Source: Salipaludibacillus sp047795645
Lineage (GTDB): Bacteria; Bacillota; Bacilli; Bacillales; Salisediminibacteriaceae
DNA length: 64,000 nt
NCBI RefSeq assembly: GCF_047795645.1
Contig: NZ_CP181045.1
Coordinates: 1,426,001 to 1,490,000, forward strand
Reading direction: 5' to 3'
Positions 50,811-59,268 of the stretch are shown piece after piece. The number at the start of each line of letters is the position of its first letter. The first letter of the stretch is position 1. The notes below the pieces were generated by a model. The model saw only the letters and a list, made by a program, of their open reading frames with translations, was not told where the DNA came from and ran no database searches. The position numbers were made by a program, and so were the translations under genes.

Positions 50811-51461
50811 TTACCATTTAATTTTAGTTAATAATTCAGCGAGGATGTTCGACTCATCCGAATTTAATCCCCATCCTTTTATTTCTTCTTTAAGATCAAC
50901 TAAATTCCCGTGACCTGCTACAAAACCATTTAACCTTCCTGCAATCGTGGCGTTAACAAAGTCGCCATGATCTGAAAAGATATTTGCTACTTCCTTAACC
51001 GCATTCGGATATCTTTTCAAATAGTACTTCTGATGGTAATCTTCCGCGCGGTAAAACCTTGCATAAGGAGCTATTTCAGTCTGGATTTCTCCGTTTAAAG
51101 ATTGCTCTAATTTCCGCTTTATTATTTGAACCTGTTCCCTTTGTTCTTCATTATGATAAAGTAATAACGACATGTACTGTCTGTCTTTATAAAAAGAATC
51201 TCTAAGAGAGTTATGATTCCCCCAAAAAATATACAAAAGTTCTTCATAAGAAATAAGATCTGGATCGAAATCAATTTCAATACTCTCCGTATGATCCCCC
51301 ATCTTTCTATACGTAGGATCAGATGTTGATCCACCAGAATAACCGACACGTGTTCTAATAACACCTCGTAAATGCCCGAACTGAGCATCTGGTCCCCAAA
51401 ATCACCCCATGCCAAAAGTTGCTGTTTGTACCTTATTTGCCTGTAAGTTCAAATTAATCAT
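50811..51461 (-). CDS. msrA: Peptide-methionine (S)-S-oxide reductase MsrA with UGA at the catalytic position (candidate selenoprotein)
   Basis: Repairs oxidised methionine in proteins. From ATG 51461 (AAGGAG 9 nt upstream) the frame reads MINLNLQANKVQTATFGMG, then TGA (51404-51402, codon 20), then FWGPDAQFGHLRG. MsrA enzymes have Cys there (GCFWG). The rest is intact: VGYSGGSTSDPTYR, GDHTESIEIDFDP, FWGNHN. Total length 216 residues with read-through. The protein has no Cys elsewhere, so the UGA residue would be its only redox centre. Selenocysteine MsrA is known in other organisms. A nonsense mutation or sequencing error is the alternative. Confidence 0.88.
51370..51404 (-). promoter_or_regulatory. 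Candidate SECIS hairpin in msrA mRNA
   Basis: Counting the UGA as nt 1-3, nt 15-22 (AGAUGCUC) pair with nt 28-35 (GGGCAUUU), eight base pairs including two G-U. They enclose a 5-nt loop AGUUC with G in the second position, 21 nt past the UGA. This resembles the E. coli fdhF SECIS loop, which also starts AG. Confidence 0.65.
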
Positions 51462-51614
51462 CTGTGTTTGCTCCTTTTAACTTTAATTTGTTTCGACCGA
51501 TTTTTAATTTATTCTTTCATAACATCTTATCATTTTTGAAAAAATTTGACGCCCTCTCCGAACTATAAAGTTTTTTCCATCCCTATAATACTCGAGCAGC
51601 GAACTTCCCTTCCA

Positions 51615-52583
51615 TTAAATATATACACCTAAGCCTATTGCTGTAATCATTGCTAAAAGAAGCAATATTTTTTCATAAAACGTAACTTGCTGGGTATCTT
51701 CCACATTCATTTTTAATACTAGAAACATAGCGAAAGTAATGATAATAACTATCCCACCGGCTGCCCATATCCGATCAAGTCCCAACCATATCGCGGACAA
51801 TCCCGCTATAAAAAGATATAGTAAAGCAGGGATCCGCGAATAATAAAGACCAAATTTAGTGGCAAACCAGACAACACTAGTCTGCTTCATAGGAACAGCC
51901 TGTTTATCTGCTTCTAGGTCTGGTATATGATGAACCATTACCCAAGACAGACATATCAACGCATTAATTACTGCATTTTGCATCGCCCACAACGGGATGT
52001 ACCCTAAAGATATCCAAGCTCCGGCAAACCCAAGAAAAAGAATCGAAGGAAATAAGCTAAGCCATTCACCTAAAAAGGGCCGGTAGCTTAAACGTAAAGG
52101 TGGCAAAGAATAAGACGCTGCAGCCCAAACTCCAATTAAAATCAAAACAGTCAACTTGTATTGGGCAAACATAGCAAACAGCAAGGCAATTAATATAAGA
52201 ACAATCGCAAGCCATTTCCCTAATGACCAAAGCGTATTTAAAGAAATCATTCCTTTTTGAATAACACGACTTCCACCTGACAATATAGCTGGACTGAAAT
52301 CATCCGTACCAGATTGATAATCACTATAATCATTAAAAGCATGAGTTAATACACCGTGGATTGTAAATGCTGAGATAGTTAGAATAACAAATAAAAAAAT
52401 CAAATAACCCGTTGAAAGAGAAGTGTATAAAAATAAAGGAAGCATCGTTGATATAATTGTTGCAACACTAGATGAAAGAACCGCGATTGAACGCAGTAAC
52501 GTCCATCCCCCACGAAGAATCGAGTCAATCTGTTTAGACAATAGTAGCAAACCCTTTCTACGATCAGTTGTGATAAAGTGCAT
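51615..52583 (-). CDS. UbiA-family prenyltransferase
   Basis: Intramembrane enzyme that attaches a prenyl chain to an aromatic or related acceptor. It has about eight or nine spans. Two Asp-rich motifs are visible: NDYSDYQSGTDD (NDxxD type) and HHIPDLEADKQ (DxxxD type). The pattern is MenA-like, but the second motif and the lack of other men genes nearby leave the acceptor open. Single gene between msrA and the DUF6241 gene. Confidence 0.85.
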   Translation of the reverse strand: MHFITTDRRKGLLLLSKQIDSILRGGWTLLRSIAVLSSSVATIISTMLPLFLYTSLSTGYLIFLFVILTISAFTIHGVLTHAFNDYSDYQSGTDDFSPAILSGGSRVIQKGMISLNTLWSLGKWLAIVLILIALLFAMFAQYKLTVLILIGVWAAASYSLPPLRLSYRPFLGEWLSLFPSILFLGFAGAWISLGYIPLWAMQNAVINALICLSWVMVHHIPDLEADKQAVPMKQTSVVWFATKFGLYYSRIPALLYLFIAGLSAIWLGLDRIWAAGGIVIIITFAMFLVLKMNVEDTQQVTFYEKILLLLAMITAIGLGVYI

Positions 52584-52818
52584 CTATCTCTTGAATCACT
52601 CGTAATCTATTTCCATGATGTATATTCCCTTCCCAGAATAGTGCTTATTCAACCCTATAATTGTACGAAACTTTGTGTCTACTAATATATAGTTAATTTC
52701 TAGTAATATTGACAGATGATGAAACTATCATCCAAAATAGAAGGTAGGAAATTGGAATTTAGATTATTAACTAGAGGATGAGAGTGTTGTTCCATCGATA
52801 CACTAAAGGAGGATTATT

Positions 52819-53379
52819 TTGAAAATCTTAAAAGTCACTGCAATACTAATCGTTATATTTGCTGTTGGTCTATATACATACAATTTGCTGGACTCTCCAG
52901 AAGCAACCGAAGATAATGAGATGCAAGATGGATTTGATACTATTGAGGATAATGAAGCAACAAAAATAGAAGAAGTAAATGACACAGAAGATGAGGAACC
53001 TATGATTGGAAATGTCCCTTCCACTGAAGAAGTAGCAATTGAATTCCCAGATAATATGATGGAATCTGAAATTCAGGACGCGATACACCATATGTCTCAT
53101 CAAAAGGTGGAAGCAAGTCAAAAGTGGGGAAAAATGCGAATTACCGATGAAAGAATTGAGCGGTTGATTGAAGTAGTGGAAAACAAACAAGAGGGCCATC
53201 TTGATAACAAAGACGTTTATTTAGATATTCTTGAAAGGTGGAATCAAGGAGATTTCACACGTGCAGTTGAGGATCATAACGCCATTTGGGAATTACAAGG
53301 TGGGACAGTTGGCATCGCAACTGGATTGTTGAGCGATGAAGCAGAGCAACAATACATTGAGCTACATTTTTCAGAATAA
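52819..53379 (+). CDS. DUF6241-like exported/anchored protein
   Basis: A 186-aa protein with one N-terminal span (ILKVTAILIVIFAVGLYTYNLL), a very acidic linker (residues 28-65) and a conserved C-terminal domain. That domain includes MSHQKVEASQKWGKMRITDERI and YLDILERWNQGDFTRAVEDHN, which I associate with DUF6241. Function is unknown. The start codon is TTG, fixed by AAAGGAGG 6 nt upstream. Confidence 0.75.
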   Translation: MKILKVTAILIVIFAVGLYTYNLLDSPEATEDNEMQDGFDTIEDNEATKIEEVNDTEDEEPMIGNVPSTEEVAIEFPDNMMESEIQDAIHHMSHQKVEASQKWGKMRITDERIERLIEVVENKQEGHLDNKDVYLDILERWNQGDFTRAVEDHNAIWELQGGTVGIATGLLSDEAEQQYIELHFSE

Positions 53380-53438
53380 TGCTTAAGCAAACTCAAACCC
53401 TTCATTAGTAAAGCCTATTACCTAAAAAATTTATTGAT

Positions 53439-53472
53439 TTTTAGAGGTTGTAACAAAACACAACCTCTAAAA
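53439..53472 (-). terminator. Terminator of the GntR/ABC operon
   Basis: TTTTAGAGGTTGT pairs with ACAACCTCTAAAA around an 8-nt loop, 9 bp past the last gene's stop. Confidence 0.8.
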
Positions 53473-53480
53473 TCAAAAGA

Positions 53481-54290
53481 CTAAACTTGAAGTTTATGAT
53501 CAAATATCCAACTGAGGAATAAGAAAATTCCAACAATTAGTAGCATCTCAACTAATATTTGCCCAGTATAGATTTGCACTAATAATTCATTACCTAACTC
53601 TACCATAATAGACTCTGAATCCCCTTCGAATGAAAAGCCTGCTGGTAAATCTTTTATGTTTACAAGCAGTCCCCACTCTGTCACCGTAGTATAAATAGCA
53701 GTCTCTCTTAACCAGTTTAATCCGTAATTAAATACAACGACTATTCCAATTCCGAGTATCCAACCAAAGCGAATCATTTTTGCGATTAAAAAAAGAAATA
53801 AACCTACAAGACCTAACAGGATTGCCCCGTAGGATACGAAAACAAAGATAAGTGGACTAAATTGGACATATAATTCTTTCATAAGCGTTATTTCAGTAAG
53901 CATTTCGCTTTGTCCTGATTGTTCCAATATCGTTCGTGCTTTCACAATAAAGAAATACACGACAATCATTAAATAAACGAGTGAAAATCCAAATTGGATA
54001 AACGTTACAATGAACTTAGCTGAAAGTAGTTTCCAACCAGCGATCGGAAAATTGAGCCACACGTGCACCGTGTTCTGTTTCCATTCTTTATTTAATGAAG
54101 AAGGCACTTCTACTAACATATATATCACATGAGCAACGATCATCGCCATGCCAAATAAGAATACAAGTGGCGGAAACCTTTCCATAAAAGAATACATAAA
54201 TACATAGATCGCCGTAATACCTGCTAAATTTAGTAGATAGGAAAACTGAGTAGCTTGCCATTCTTTTGTAAACAATGACCTCCACTTCAT
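53481..54290 (-). CDS. ABC transporter permease, second module
   Basis: A 269-aa membrane protein with about six spans. It begins WRSLFTKEWQATQFSYLLNL, a start typical of YtrC/ABC-2 permeases with a short cytosolic head. It overlaps its ATPase gene by 4 nt and is the last gene of the operon. Substrate unknown; the regulator type suggests response to cell-wall-active compounds. Confidence 0.82.
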   Translation of the reverse strand: MKWRSLFTKEWQATQFSYLLNLAGITAIYVFMYSFMERFPPLVFLFGMAMIVAHVIYMLVEVPSSLNKEWKQNTVHVWLNFPIAGWKLLSAKFIVTFIQFGFSLVYLMIVVYFFIVKARTILEQSGQSEMLTEITLMKELYVQFSPLIFVFVSYGAILLGLVGLFLFLIAKMIRFGWILGIGIVVVFNYGLNWLRETAIYTTVTEWGLLVNIKDLPAGFSFEGDSESIMVELGNELLVQIYTGQILVEMLLIVGIFLFLSWIFDHKLQV

Positions 54291-54988
54291 ATTAGCACCT
54301 CCCGCATTGCTTCAATGACACTCAATCCCCGATCTTCCCGTAAAGTTTCTACAGCTTCATTCAAGACTATCTCTCCATTTTTCAAGAAGATAACATAGTC
54401 CAAAAATGGCTCCACTTCTGAGACTTCATGCGTTGATAATATGAGCATTTGTTTTTCTAAGTCAACATTAGAGACAATTATTTTTAATATATCTTCCCTA
54501 ACAATCGGATCTAACCCTGACAAAGGTTCATCCATAATTAAGACAGGTACATTCCGTGCTAATGTAACAGCAAGTTTCACTCTTGCTCGATAACCTTTAG
54601 ACATCGTTTTAATTTTTTTATTCGTGTCTACGTTTAATGATTGAAGGATTTTATGAGCCTTATCACTTGAAAAATCATCGATGGCACCATCCCATAGCTT
54701 GACAGCTTGAGCCACTGTTTGAAAAGAATAAAGCGCATCGAGTTCAGATAAAAACGCAATGTGTGAGCCAATTCTTCTCGTGATTTTTTGATTTTCAAAT
54801 AATACTTCACCAGATGATGGTTGAACTAAACCTGCTATCATTTTTAACAACGTCGATTTGCCACTTCCATTCAGTCCAATAACGCCAATGATTCCTTTAT
54901 GATCGATTGAAAGATCGACATGAGCCAAAGCGGTTTCCTTACCATATTTTTTCGATACATTTTGTAATGTTATCGTCGATTTACTCAT
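54287..54988 (-). CDS. ABC transporter ATP-binding protein, second module
   Basis: A 233-aa ATPase (YtrB-like) with Walker A GLNGSGKST, signature MSKGYRARVKLA (an SKG-Y variant) and Walker B VLIMDEPLSGLDP, then STHE. GGAGGGAG precedes the Met at 54988, which lies within the end of the gntR gene, so translation is coupled. It works with the downstream permease. Confidence 0.9.
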   Translation of the reverse strand: MSKSTITLQNVSKKYGKETALAHVDLSIDHKGIIGVIGLNGSGKSTLLKMIAGLVQPSSGEVLFENQKITRRIGSHIAFLSELDALYSFQTVAQAVKLWDGAIDDFSSDKAHKILQSLNVDTNKKIKTMSKGYRARVKLAVTLARNVPVLIMDEPLSGLDPIVREDILKIIVSNVDLEKQMLILSTHEVSEVEPFLDYVIFLKNGEIVLNEAVETLREDRGLSVIEAMREVLI

Positions 54989-55370
54989 TATTGTCTCCCT
55001 CCATTTCAATCAGCTCGACTTTTTTCTTAATGATTTGTAATGTTTCCGATTCAGAAAAGCCATTTTGTTTCATCGTTTGCAAAAAGGCATCCACTTGTTT
55101 TTCAGCTGTAGATTCCTTCAAATGACTGATAATAGCTTTGTCCTCCGTTACGAAAGTCCCTTGTCCCCTTTTAGAAACAACGACTAATTCTCTTTCCATT
55201 TCCATATATGTGCGTGAGACGGTATTTGGGTTTACCCCTACGTTCACAGCTGTTTCTCTGACAGAGGGGAGTTTATCTCCTAATTTTAATTCTGACCTGC
55301 ATATTTTCCCGTAAAAATACTCCATTAATTGAATATATATTGGACGATTATGATCGAAATTTAATGCCAT
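54981..55370 (-). CDS. GntR-family (YtrA subgroup) regulator
   Basis: A 129-aa short GntR protein. The winged helix begins YIQLMEYFYGKICRSELKLGDKLPSVRETA and contains VNPNTVSRTYMEMERE. A short helical tail replaces the usual effector domain, as in YtrA. AGGAGGG precedes the Met at 55370. It sits between the two ABC modules and probably controls the operon through the palindrome at 57315-57354. Confidence 0.9.
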   Translation of the reverse strand: MALNFDHNRPIYIQLMEYFYGKICRSELKLGDKLPSVRETAVNVGVNPNTVSRTYMEMERELVVVSKRGQGTFVTEDKAIISHLKESTAEKQVDAFLQTMKQNGFSESETLQIIKKKVELIEMEGDNNE

Positions 55371-55436
55371 GTGAGTGAACCCTCCTTTTCTAGAGAGGTA
55401 CAGAACCAATCCATAACTTTCATTTTATCAAACCTT

Positions 55437-56378
55437 TTATTCCGCAACATCTCTTTTCGAAAAAGTGATCATAGCAATCGCCATAAATAAGAGAAAATAA
55501 CCTAGTAACATCACAATTGAAAAAGATAATGTCATTCCTTCGATAATTGGATTTTGTTCTACATATTGCATCAAGTACGTATTCGAGAACAGGATGTATT
55601 TTATCCACTCATATTGACTTAATAGGTAGACAATTTGCCCGCCCATAAAAAGTGCGACTAACGAAAGGCCAACAGCTAATGATTGATTTTTAAAAACTGT
55701 TCCAATCATAAATGCAAATGTTGTCATGATGATTAATTCGATAAAATATAACCCATAAACAGTAAAAGCGTATTGTAAAATGTGCCAATCGCGTATTTCG
55801 CCTTGCACTACTGACACCCACCTATTTGGTCCAAAATCAAATTGGAATAGCACCGCCCCGACGATAAAAGAAAATAAAATGAGTGCAATCAACATAACAA
55901 TCGAAAAAATCATTGTAGCAGTCCATTTCGACAGCAATATTTTCCAGCGTTTTACCGGACGAATCAGGAGTAGCTTAATCGTGCCGTTTGAATGTTCACT
56001 TGCGACAATGCCTGCTCCAACAATAACAGTAAACATCGTCACAAAAGCAATTGTTTGCGCATTTGTAATGATGAAATTCCAAGCATGCTTTGATGTCAGG
56101 GCTTCAATGCCTTCCTTCTCATAATAATCTTGTAATGCAATTTCGTCTTCCATTTGTATTCTAATTTCTTCAGGAAGTTCTTCGTTCTCACCTTGTACTT
56201 CAACAGAAATGCCCACATTTGATGATTGTTGTCCGTGCATTTCATCTGCGAATAGAAACCGACTAAATAATCCAATGACAACTACTACAACAAGTAGTAA
56301 AAGGAACATTACTTTCGTACCGACTCTTCGAAATATTTTCATGTTTTCGTTTTGAACTAATTTACTGAATTGTTTCAC
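55437..56378 (-). CDS. ABC transporter permease, first module
   Basis: A protein of about 313 residues with an N-terminal span, a ~90-residue external loop rich in Glu and Gln, then five more spans. This is the layout of BcrB/ABC-2 bacitracin- or lantibiotic-type permeases. The frame opens at 56387, but its first GTG is part of the ribosome site GGAGGTG. I therefore take the GTG at 56378. It overlaps the ATPase gene end. Confidence 0.83.
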   Translation of the reverse strand: MKQFSKLVQNENMKIFRRVGTKVMFLLLLVVVVVIGLFSRFLFADEMHGQQSSNVGISVEVQGENEELPEEIRIQMEDEIALQDYYEKEGIEALTSKHAWNFIITNAQTIAFVTMFTVIVGAGIVASEHSNGTIKLLLIRPVKRWKILLSKWTATMIFSIVMLIALILFSFIVGAVLFQFDFGPNRWVSVVQGEIRDWHILQYAFTVYGLYFIELIIMTTFAFMIGTVFKNQSLAVGLSLVALFMGGQIVYLLSQYEWIKYILFSNTYLMQYVEQNPIIEGMTLSFSIVMLLGYFLLFMAIAMITFSKRDVAE

Positions 56379-57291
56379 TATCTTCACCTCCTGTTAAGGT
56401 GAGGAATTGATCCTCTAATGTTTTTTGTTTTGCTGCTTTCACTTCAAAAATAGATACTCCATTACTTACTAAGTCTTCAATTAACTTCGGAACGTTTTTC
56501 TTTTCAAGTTTAATAATGAGACCTTCTTCAAAAGTTTTAACTGTAGTCGTTTGGTCATCAGCATTAATGACTTTTATCGCTTTTTCTATTGGTTTAATTT
56601 CTATAAACCACTCATTCGTCGTCGCTTGCATAAAATCTTTAATTTTATCTACTTGAATGATTTCACCCTTTTGAATAATCGCAATTCGATCACACATTTT
56701 TTCCATTTCAGCAAGAAGATGACTAGACACAACAATACATATCTGTTCTTCAACGGTGATGCGTCGCAAGTAATCGCGAATTTCACGAATTCCTGCTGGA
56801 TCTAATCCATTTGTAGGTTCATCAAGTATCAGCACATTCGGTTTGTGCAATAATGCTTGCGCTAAACCTAACCTTTGTCTCATACCAAGAGAGTATGTGG
56901 AAACTTTCTCATGAATCCGTGCTTCAAGACCAACTAGTTTAATTACTTCTTCCAGTCGTTCGTTTGTTACATCGATCGACATTCTTTGGTAATGCTTTAA
57001 ATTTTGATAACCCGTCAAGTAGCCATACATCTCTGGATTTTCTACGACTGCACCGATATTTTTAATTGCCTCTTCAAAATCGCTTTGAAGATTTACTCCA
57101 CTTATTTTCACTGTTCCTTCTGTTGCTTTCATAAGCCCTACCATCATTCTAATCGTTGTTGTTTTCCCTGCTCCATTAGGACCGAGCAAACCAAAAACTT
57201 CTCCGGGATACATTGATAAAGTGACATCTTTGATAATCACTTTTCCATTAATTTTTTTCCATACATGGTCTAACTGAATAGCTGGTTCCAT
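56362..57291 (-). CDS. ABC transporter ATP-binding protein, first module (BcrA-like)
   Basis: A 309-aa ATPase with Walker A GPNGAGKTT, signature YSLGMRQRLGLA and Walker B VLILDEPTNGLDP, followed by SSHLLAEMEKMCDRI. A C-terminal extension of about 90 residues is typical of BcrA-like exporters of peptide antibiotics. GGAGGGG precedes the ATG at 57291. First gene of a five-gene operon: ATPase, permease, GntR, ATPase, permease. Confidence 0.9.
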   Translation of the reverse strand: MEPAIQLDHVWKKINGKVIIKDVTLSMYPGEVFGLLGPNGAGKTTTIRMMVGLMKATEGTVKISGVNLQSDFEEAIKNIGAVVENPEMYGYLTGYQNLKHYQRMSIDVTNERLEEVIKLVGLEARIHEKVSTYSLGMRQRLGLAQALLHKPNVLILDEPTNGLDPAGIREIRDYLRRITVEEQICIVVSSHLLAEMEKMCDRIAIIQKGEIIQVDKIKDFMQATTNEWFIEIKPIEKAIKVINADDQTTTVKTFEEGLIIKLEKKNVPKLIEDLVSNGVSIFEVKAAKQKTLEDQFLTLTGGEDSETIQ

Positions 57292-57314
57292 TTGATTCCC
57301 CTCCACTTCATCAC

Positions 57315-57365
57315 ACAACCTTAGTGTACTAATCAAATAGTACACTAAGGTTGTTTAAGTGTCAA
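57315..57365 (-). promoter_or_regulatory. Promoter and GntR-type operator of the ABC operon
   Basis: On minus, TTGACA (57365-57360), 17 bp, TACTAT (57342-57337). A 17-bp perfect inverted repeat (ACAACCTTAGTGTACTA, 57315-57331, with its complement at 57338-57354, 6-bp centre) covers the -10. The AGTGTA/TACACT core is the kind of half-site bound by YtrA-type GntR repressors. Confidence 0.85.
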
Positions 57366-57476
57366 TAAAGTTTCTCATAATAATTTTTAGAATAAGGCCC
57401 TAATTTATTATAAAAATACTTTATTTTGGAATGCTAGAGGTAACGAAAGGTACTCGGTTTTATGGAGGTGAAAGAG

Positions 57477-57692
57477 ATGAAGAGACAATATAATCCATTC
57501 GACCAACAACTTAAAAATATTCAATCAGAAACTAACAATCCTGCTATTTTTGATGATGTTGTCCGAAATGACCTTGATCAATACTCAGGAGGTAGTCAAT
57601 TATATGGAAACAATGGTCCGCTCACACGTGTAGAAGAAGAAAGTGTGAAAAACCACGTTGATGGGAAGACGTGGAGTACGTTAAAGAGATAG
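57477..57692 (+). CDS. Uncharacterised small protein, 71 aa
   Basis: Not recognised. It is hydrophilic, with repeated polar segments (RQYNPFDQQLKNIQSETNNP, RVEEESVKNHVDGKTWSTLK). GGAGGTGAAAGAG directly precedes the ATG at 57477, a strong ribosome site, so the gene is probably real. Confidence 0.6.
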   Translation: MKRQYNPFDQQLKNIQSETNNPAIFDDVVRNDLDQYSGGSQLYGNNGPLTRVEEESVKNHVDGKTWSTLKR

Positions 57693-57735
57693 TCCTTAAT
57701 ATCTTTAATTACTTTTAGGTGAAATTCTATGAATA

Positions 57736-57781
57736 AAATAAACCCACACGACAAGAATTTACATGCCGTGTGGGTTTATTT
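57736..57781. terminator. Bidirectional terminator
   Basis: AAATAAACCCACACG pairs with CGTGTGGGTTTATTT. It serves the small plus-strand gene and the truncated VWA gene. Confidence 0.88.
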
Positions 57782-57810
57782 ATTCTAATCATATCCTCAA
57801 CAGGAAAAGC

Positions 57811-58422
57811 CTATAATAGACTACATGTCGAGAAGCGCCAACTCACCTCACATTTAACTAGTGTCATCTTTTGTCCACCATCGACTTCTCCAGCCATACT
57901 TCCGCTAGCATCCAGTAATATTGCAACGTTAACGATTTCCTGTTCTGGAATATCAATGGCATCCTCTGGATTAGAGGAGTCAATCATAATGATTGGATCG
58001 ACATCTTCAAACTTTTTGGCTTCTTCTTCTATATCAGCTGCAACTAGAGAAACAATGAGAGAATAAGCTTCCTCTCCAGTAAGCTGATCAGGTGCATCAA
58101 TAATTTCGTCAAGAAGCTCTTTTTCATACTCCTCATCATCTTTTAGTAAATCGATATCATACTTCCCTTTTTCTTTCACAATTTCTTCTACGTTATGCAA
58201 CGCTGCAATGGGAATACGACCCTCGCTCGGCTCAATATCATCTTCATTCTCTTGCACTTCATTTACATTTATCTCATTTTCTTCTGTCTCAGTTTCTTCT
58301 ATCTTCGTTTCTTCTAAAGCAGCCACTTCTTCATTCTCATTAGTTAAGTTTTCGTTAGAACATCCAGGAATACTTAAAGTAATTAAGCAAACAATTATCA
58401 GAAACCATTGATTTTTATTCAT
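57811..58422 (-). pseudogene. Truncated VWA-domain lipoprotein (YwmC/YwmD-like)
   Basis: It starts at 58422 (AGAGGG upstream) with a lipoprotein signal ending SIPGC and an acidic linker. A helical segment leads into the von Willebrand A domain. The VWA begins normally (IVNVAILLDASGSMAGEVDGGQKMTLVK, MIDAS DASGS intact) but stops about 15 residues later in unrelated sequence (CEVSWRFST...). The remaining ~150 residues of the domain are absent before the terminator. It is most likely the remnant of a deletion. Confidence 0.75.
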
Positions 58423-58716
58423 ACACATATCCCTCTCTATAATCATATAAATGGAGTATATCATTTCAAATTATAACATAAATATCCAGGTTATTAATAT
58501 ATTTAACCTGTAATACCGGGCATGAAACAAAATTAATAAGCCATTGATAAAGTCATTAGAAAACCATAATTCTTACTAAAATTAAAGAACATTTCCCGAA
58601 GGCTAAACACTTTTCAACGAAAAAAATAGCCACTCATATGAGTGACATAGGTTTTAATCAAGTGAACCTCCCCACCTAAATCTTAGATTTTAAAGGGGAC
58701 TTCTTGCCAAAAGTCG

Positions 58717-59022
58717 TTAAATTACTAAAGCTGATTTTAAATAATTTTTCCCTTTACTTGTAATATGAACATTCCCCCAATTTAAAATGGAAAAATTTCT
58801 TTTATATTTAGGTTCGATCCCTTCTTCAACAAAAGGTTTTCTTTCTAAATATAAATAACCGTCCGCCTCCATTTTTTCTATAATATGAATAGCTTCAGAT
58901 TTTTTTGCTGTTAGATCGATTTCTTTAAAATCGAAATCCATCACACGCGGAACTTCCCCATTGTTAAATTCAAATTCATACAAAACTTTTAGTAAATCCT
59001 CCTCTACATCTCCCAACTTCAT
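58717..59022 (-). CDS. YjcQ-like winged-helix protein
   Basis: About 101 aa. The order of helices and the wing (LLKVLYEFEFNNGEVPR, IHIIEKMEADGYL, WGNVHITSKGKNYLK) resembles the YjcQ family of small winged-helix proteins, often phage-related. GGGAGGTG precedes the Met at 59022. DNA binding is inferred only from the fold pattern. The left gap (58423-58716) shows nothing but a CACTCATATGAGTG palindrome at 58632-58645. Confidence 0.65.
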   Translation of the reverse strand: MKLGDVEEDLLKVLYEFEFNNGEVPRVMDFDFKEIDLTAKKSEAIHIIEKMEADGYLYLERKPFVEEGIEPKYKRNFSILNWGNVHITSKGKNYLKSALVI

Positions 59023-59155
59023 CTGTATCACCTCCCACCTATGTTATTACATTCTATACTATGGGAGGATATTCCTTTTTTATTCAATTAGTTTTTAGAA
59101 TATTCGAACTTTAATTTAAACTTAATCCAAATTCATCGTATAAAAACGTAAAAAA

Positions 59156-59182
59156 GAAGCAAAAGAACCGTCCCTGCGCTTC
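59156..59182. repeat. GAAGC...GCTTC hairpin repeat, copy 2
   Basis: GAAGC-AAAAGAACCGTCCCTGC-GCTTC, flanked by AAAAA on the left and TTTTTTT on the right. It is near-identical to the hairpin at 6144-6170. It has terminator form but lies between two divergent genes, ahead of the pspA promoter. Confidence 0.78.
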
Positions 59183-59203
59183 TTTTTTTGTTTGTAGAAA
59201 AAA

Positions 59204-59232
59204 TTGTAAAATGGAATTTTTTATGATATAAA
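59204..59232 (+). promoter_or_regulatory. Probable pspA promoter
   Basis: TTGTAA, 17 bp, TATAAA, about 35 bp before the pspA start. I do not see a sigma-W type TGAAAC...CGTA promoter, which drives the B. subtilis homologue. Confidence 0.5.
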
Positions 59233-59268
59233 TAATAGTATGAGGAAATAAATAGGAGGTTATTAAAG

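Noticed and set aside
51122..51415. Second overlapping frame at the msrA 5' end, suggesting a frameshifted msrA
   Set aside because: The true frame is unbroken from ATG 51461 to the stop except for the TGA at the catalytic Cys. The overlapping frame is a shadow.
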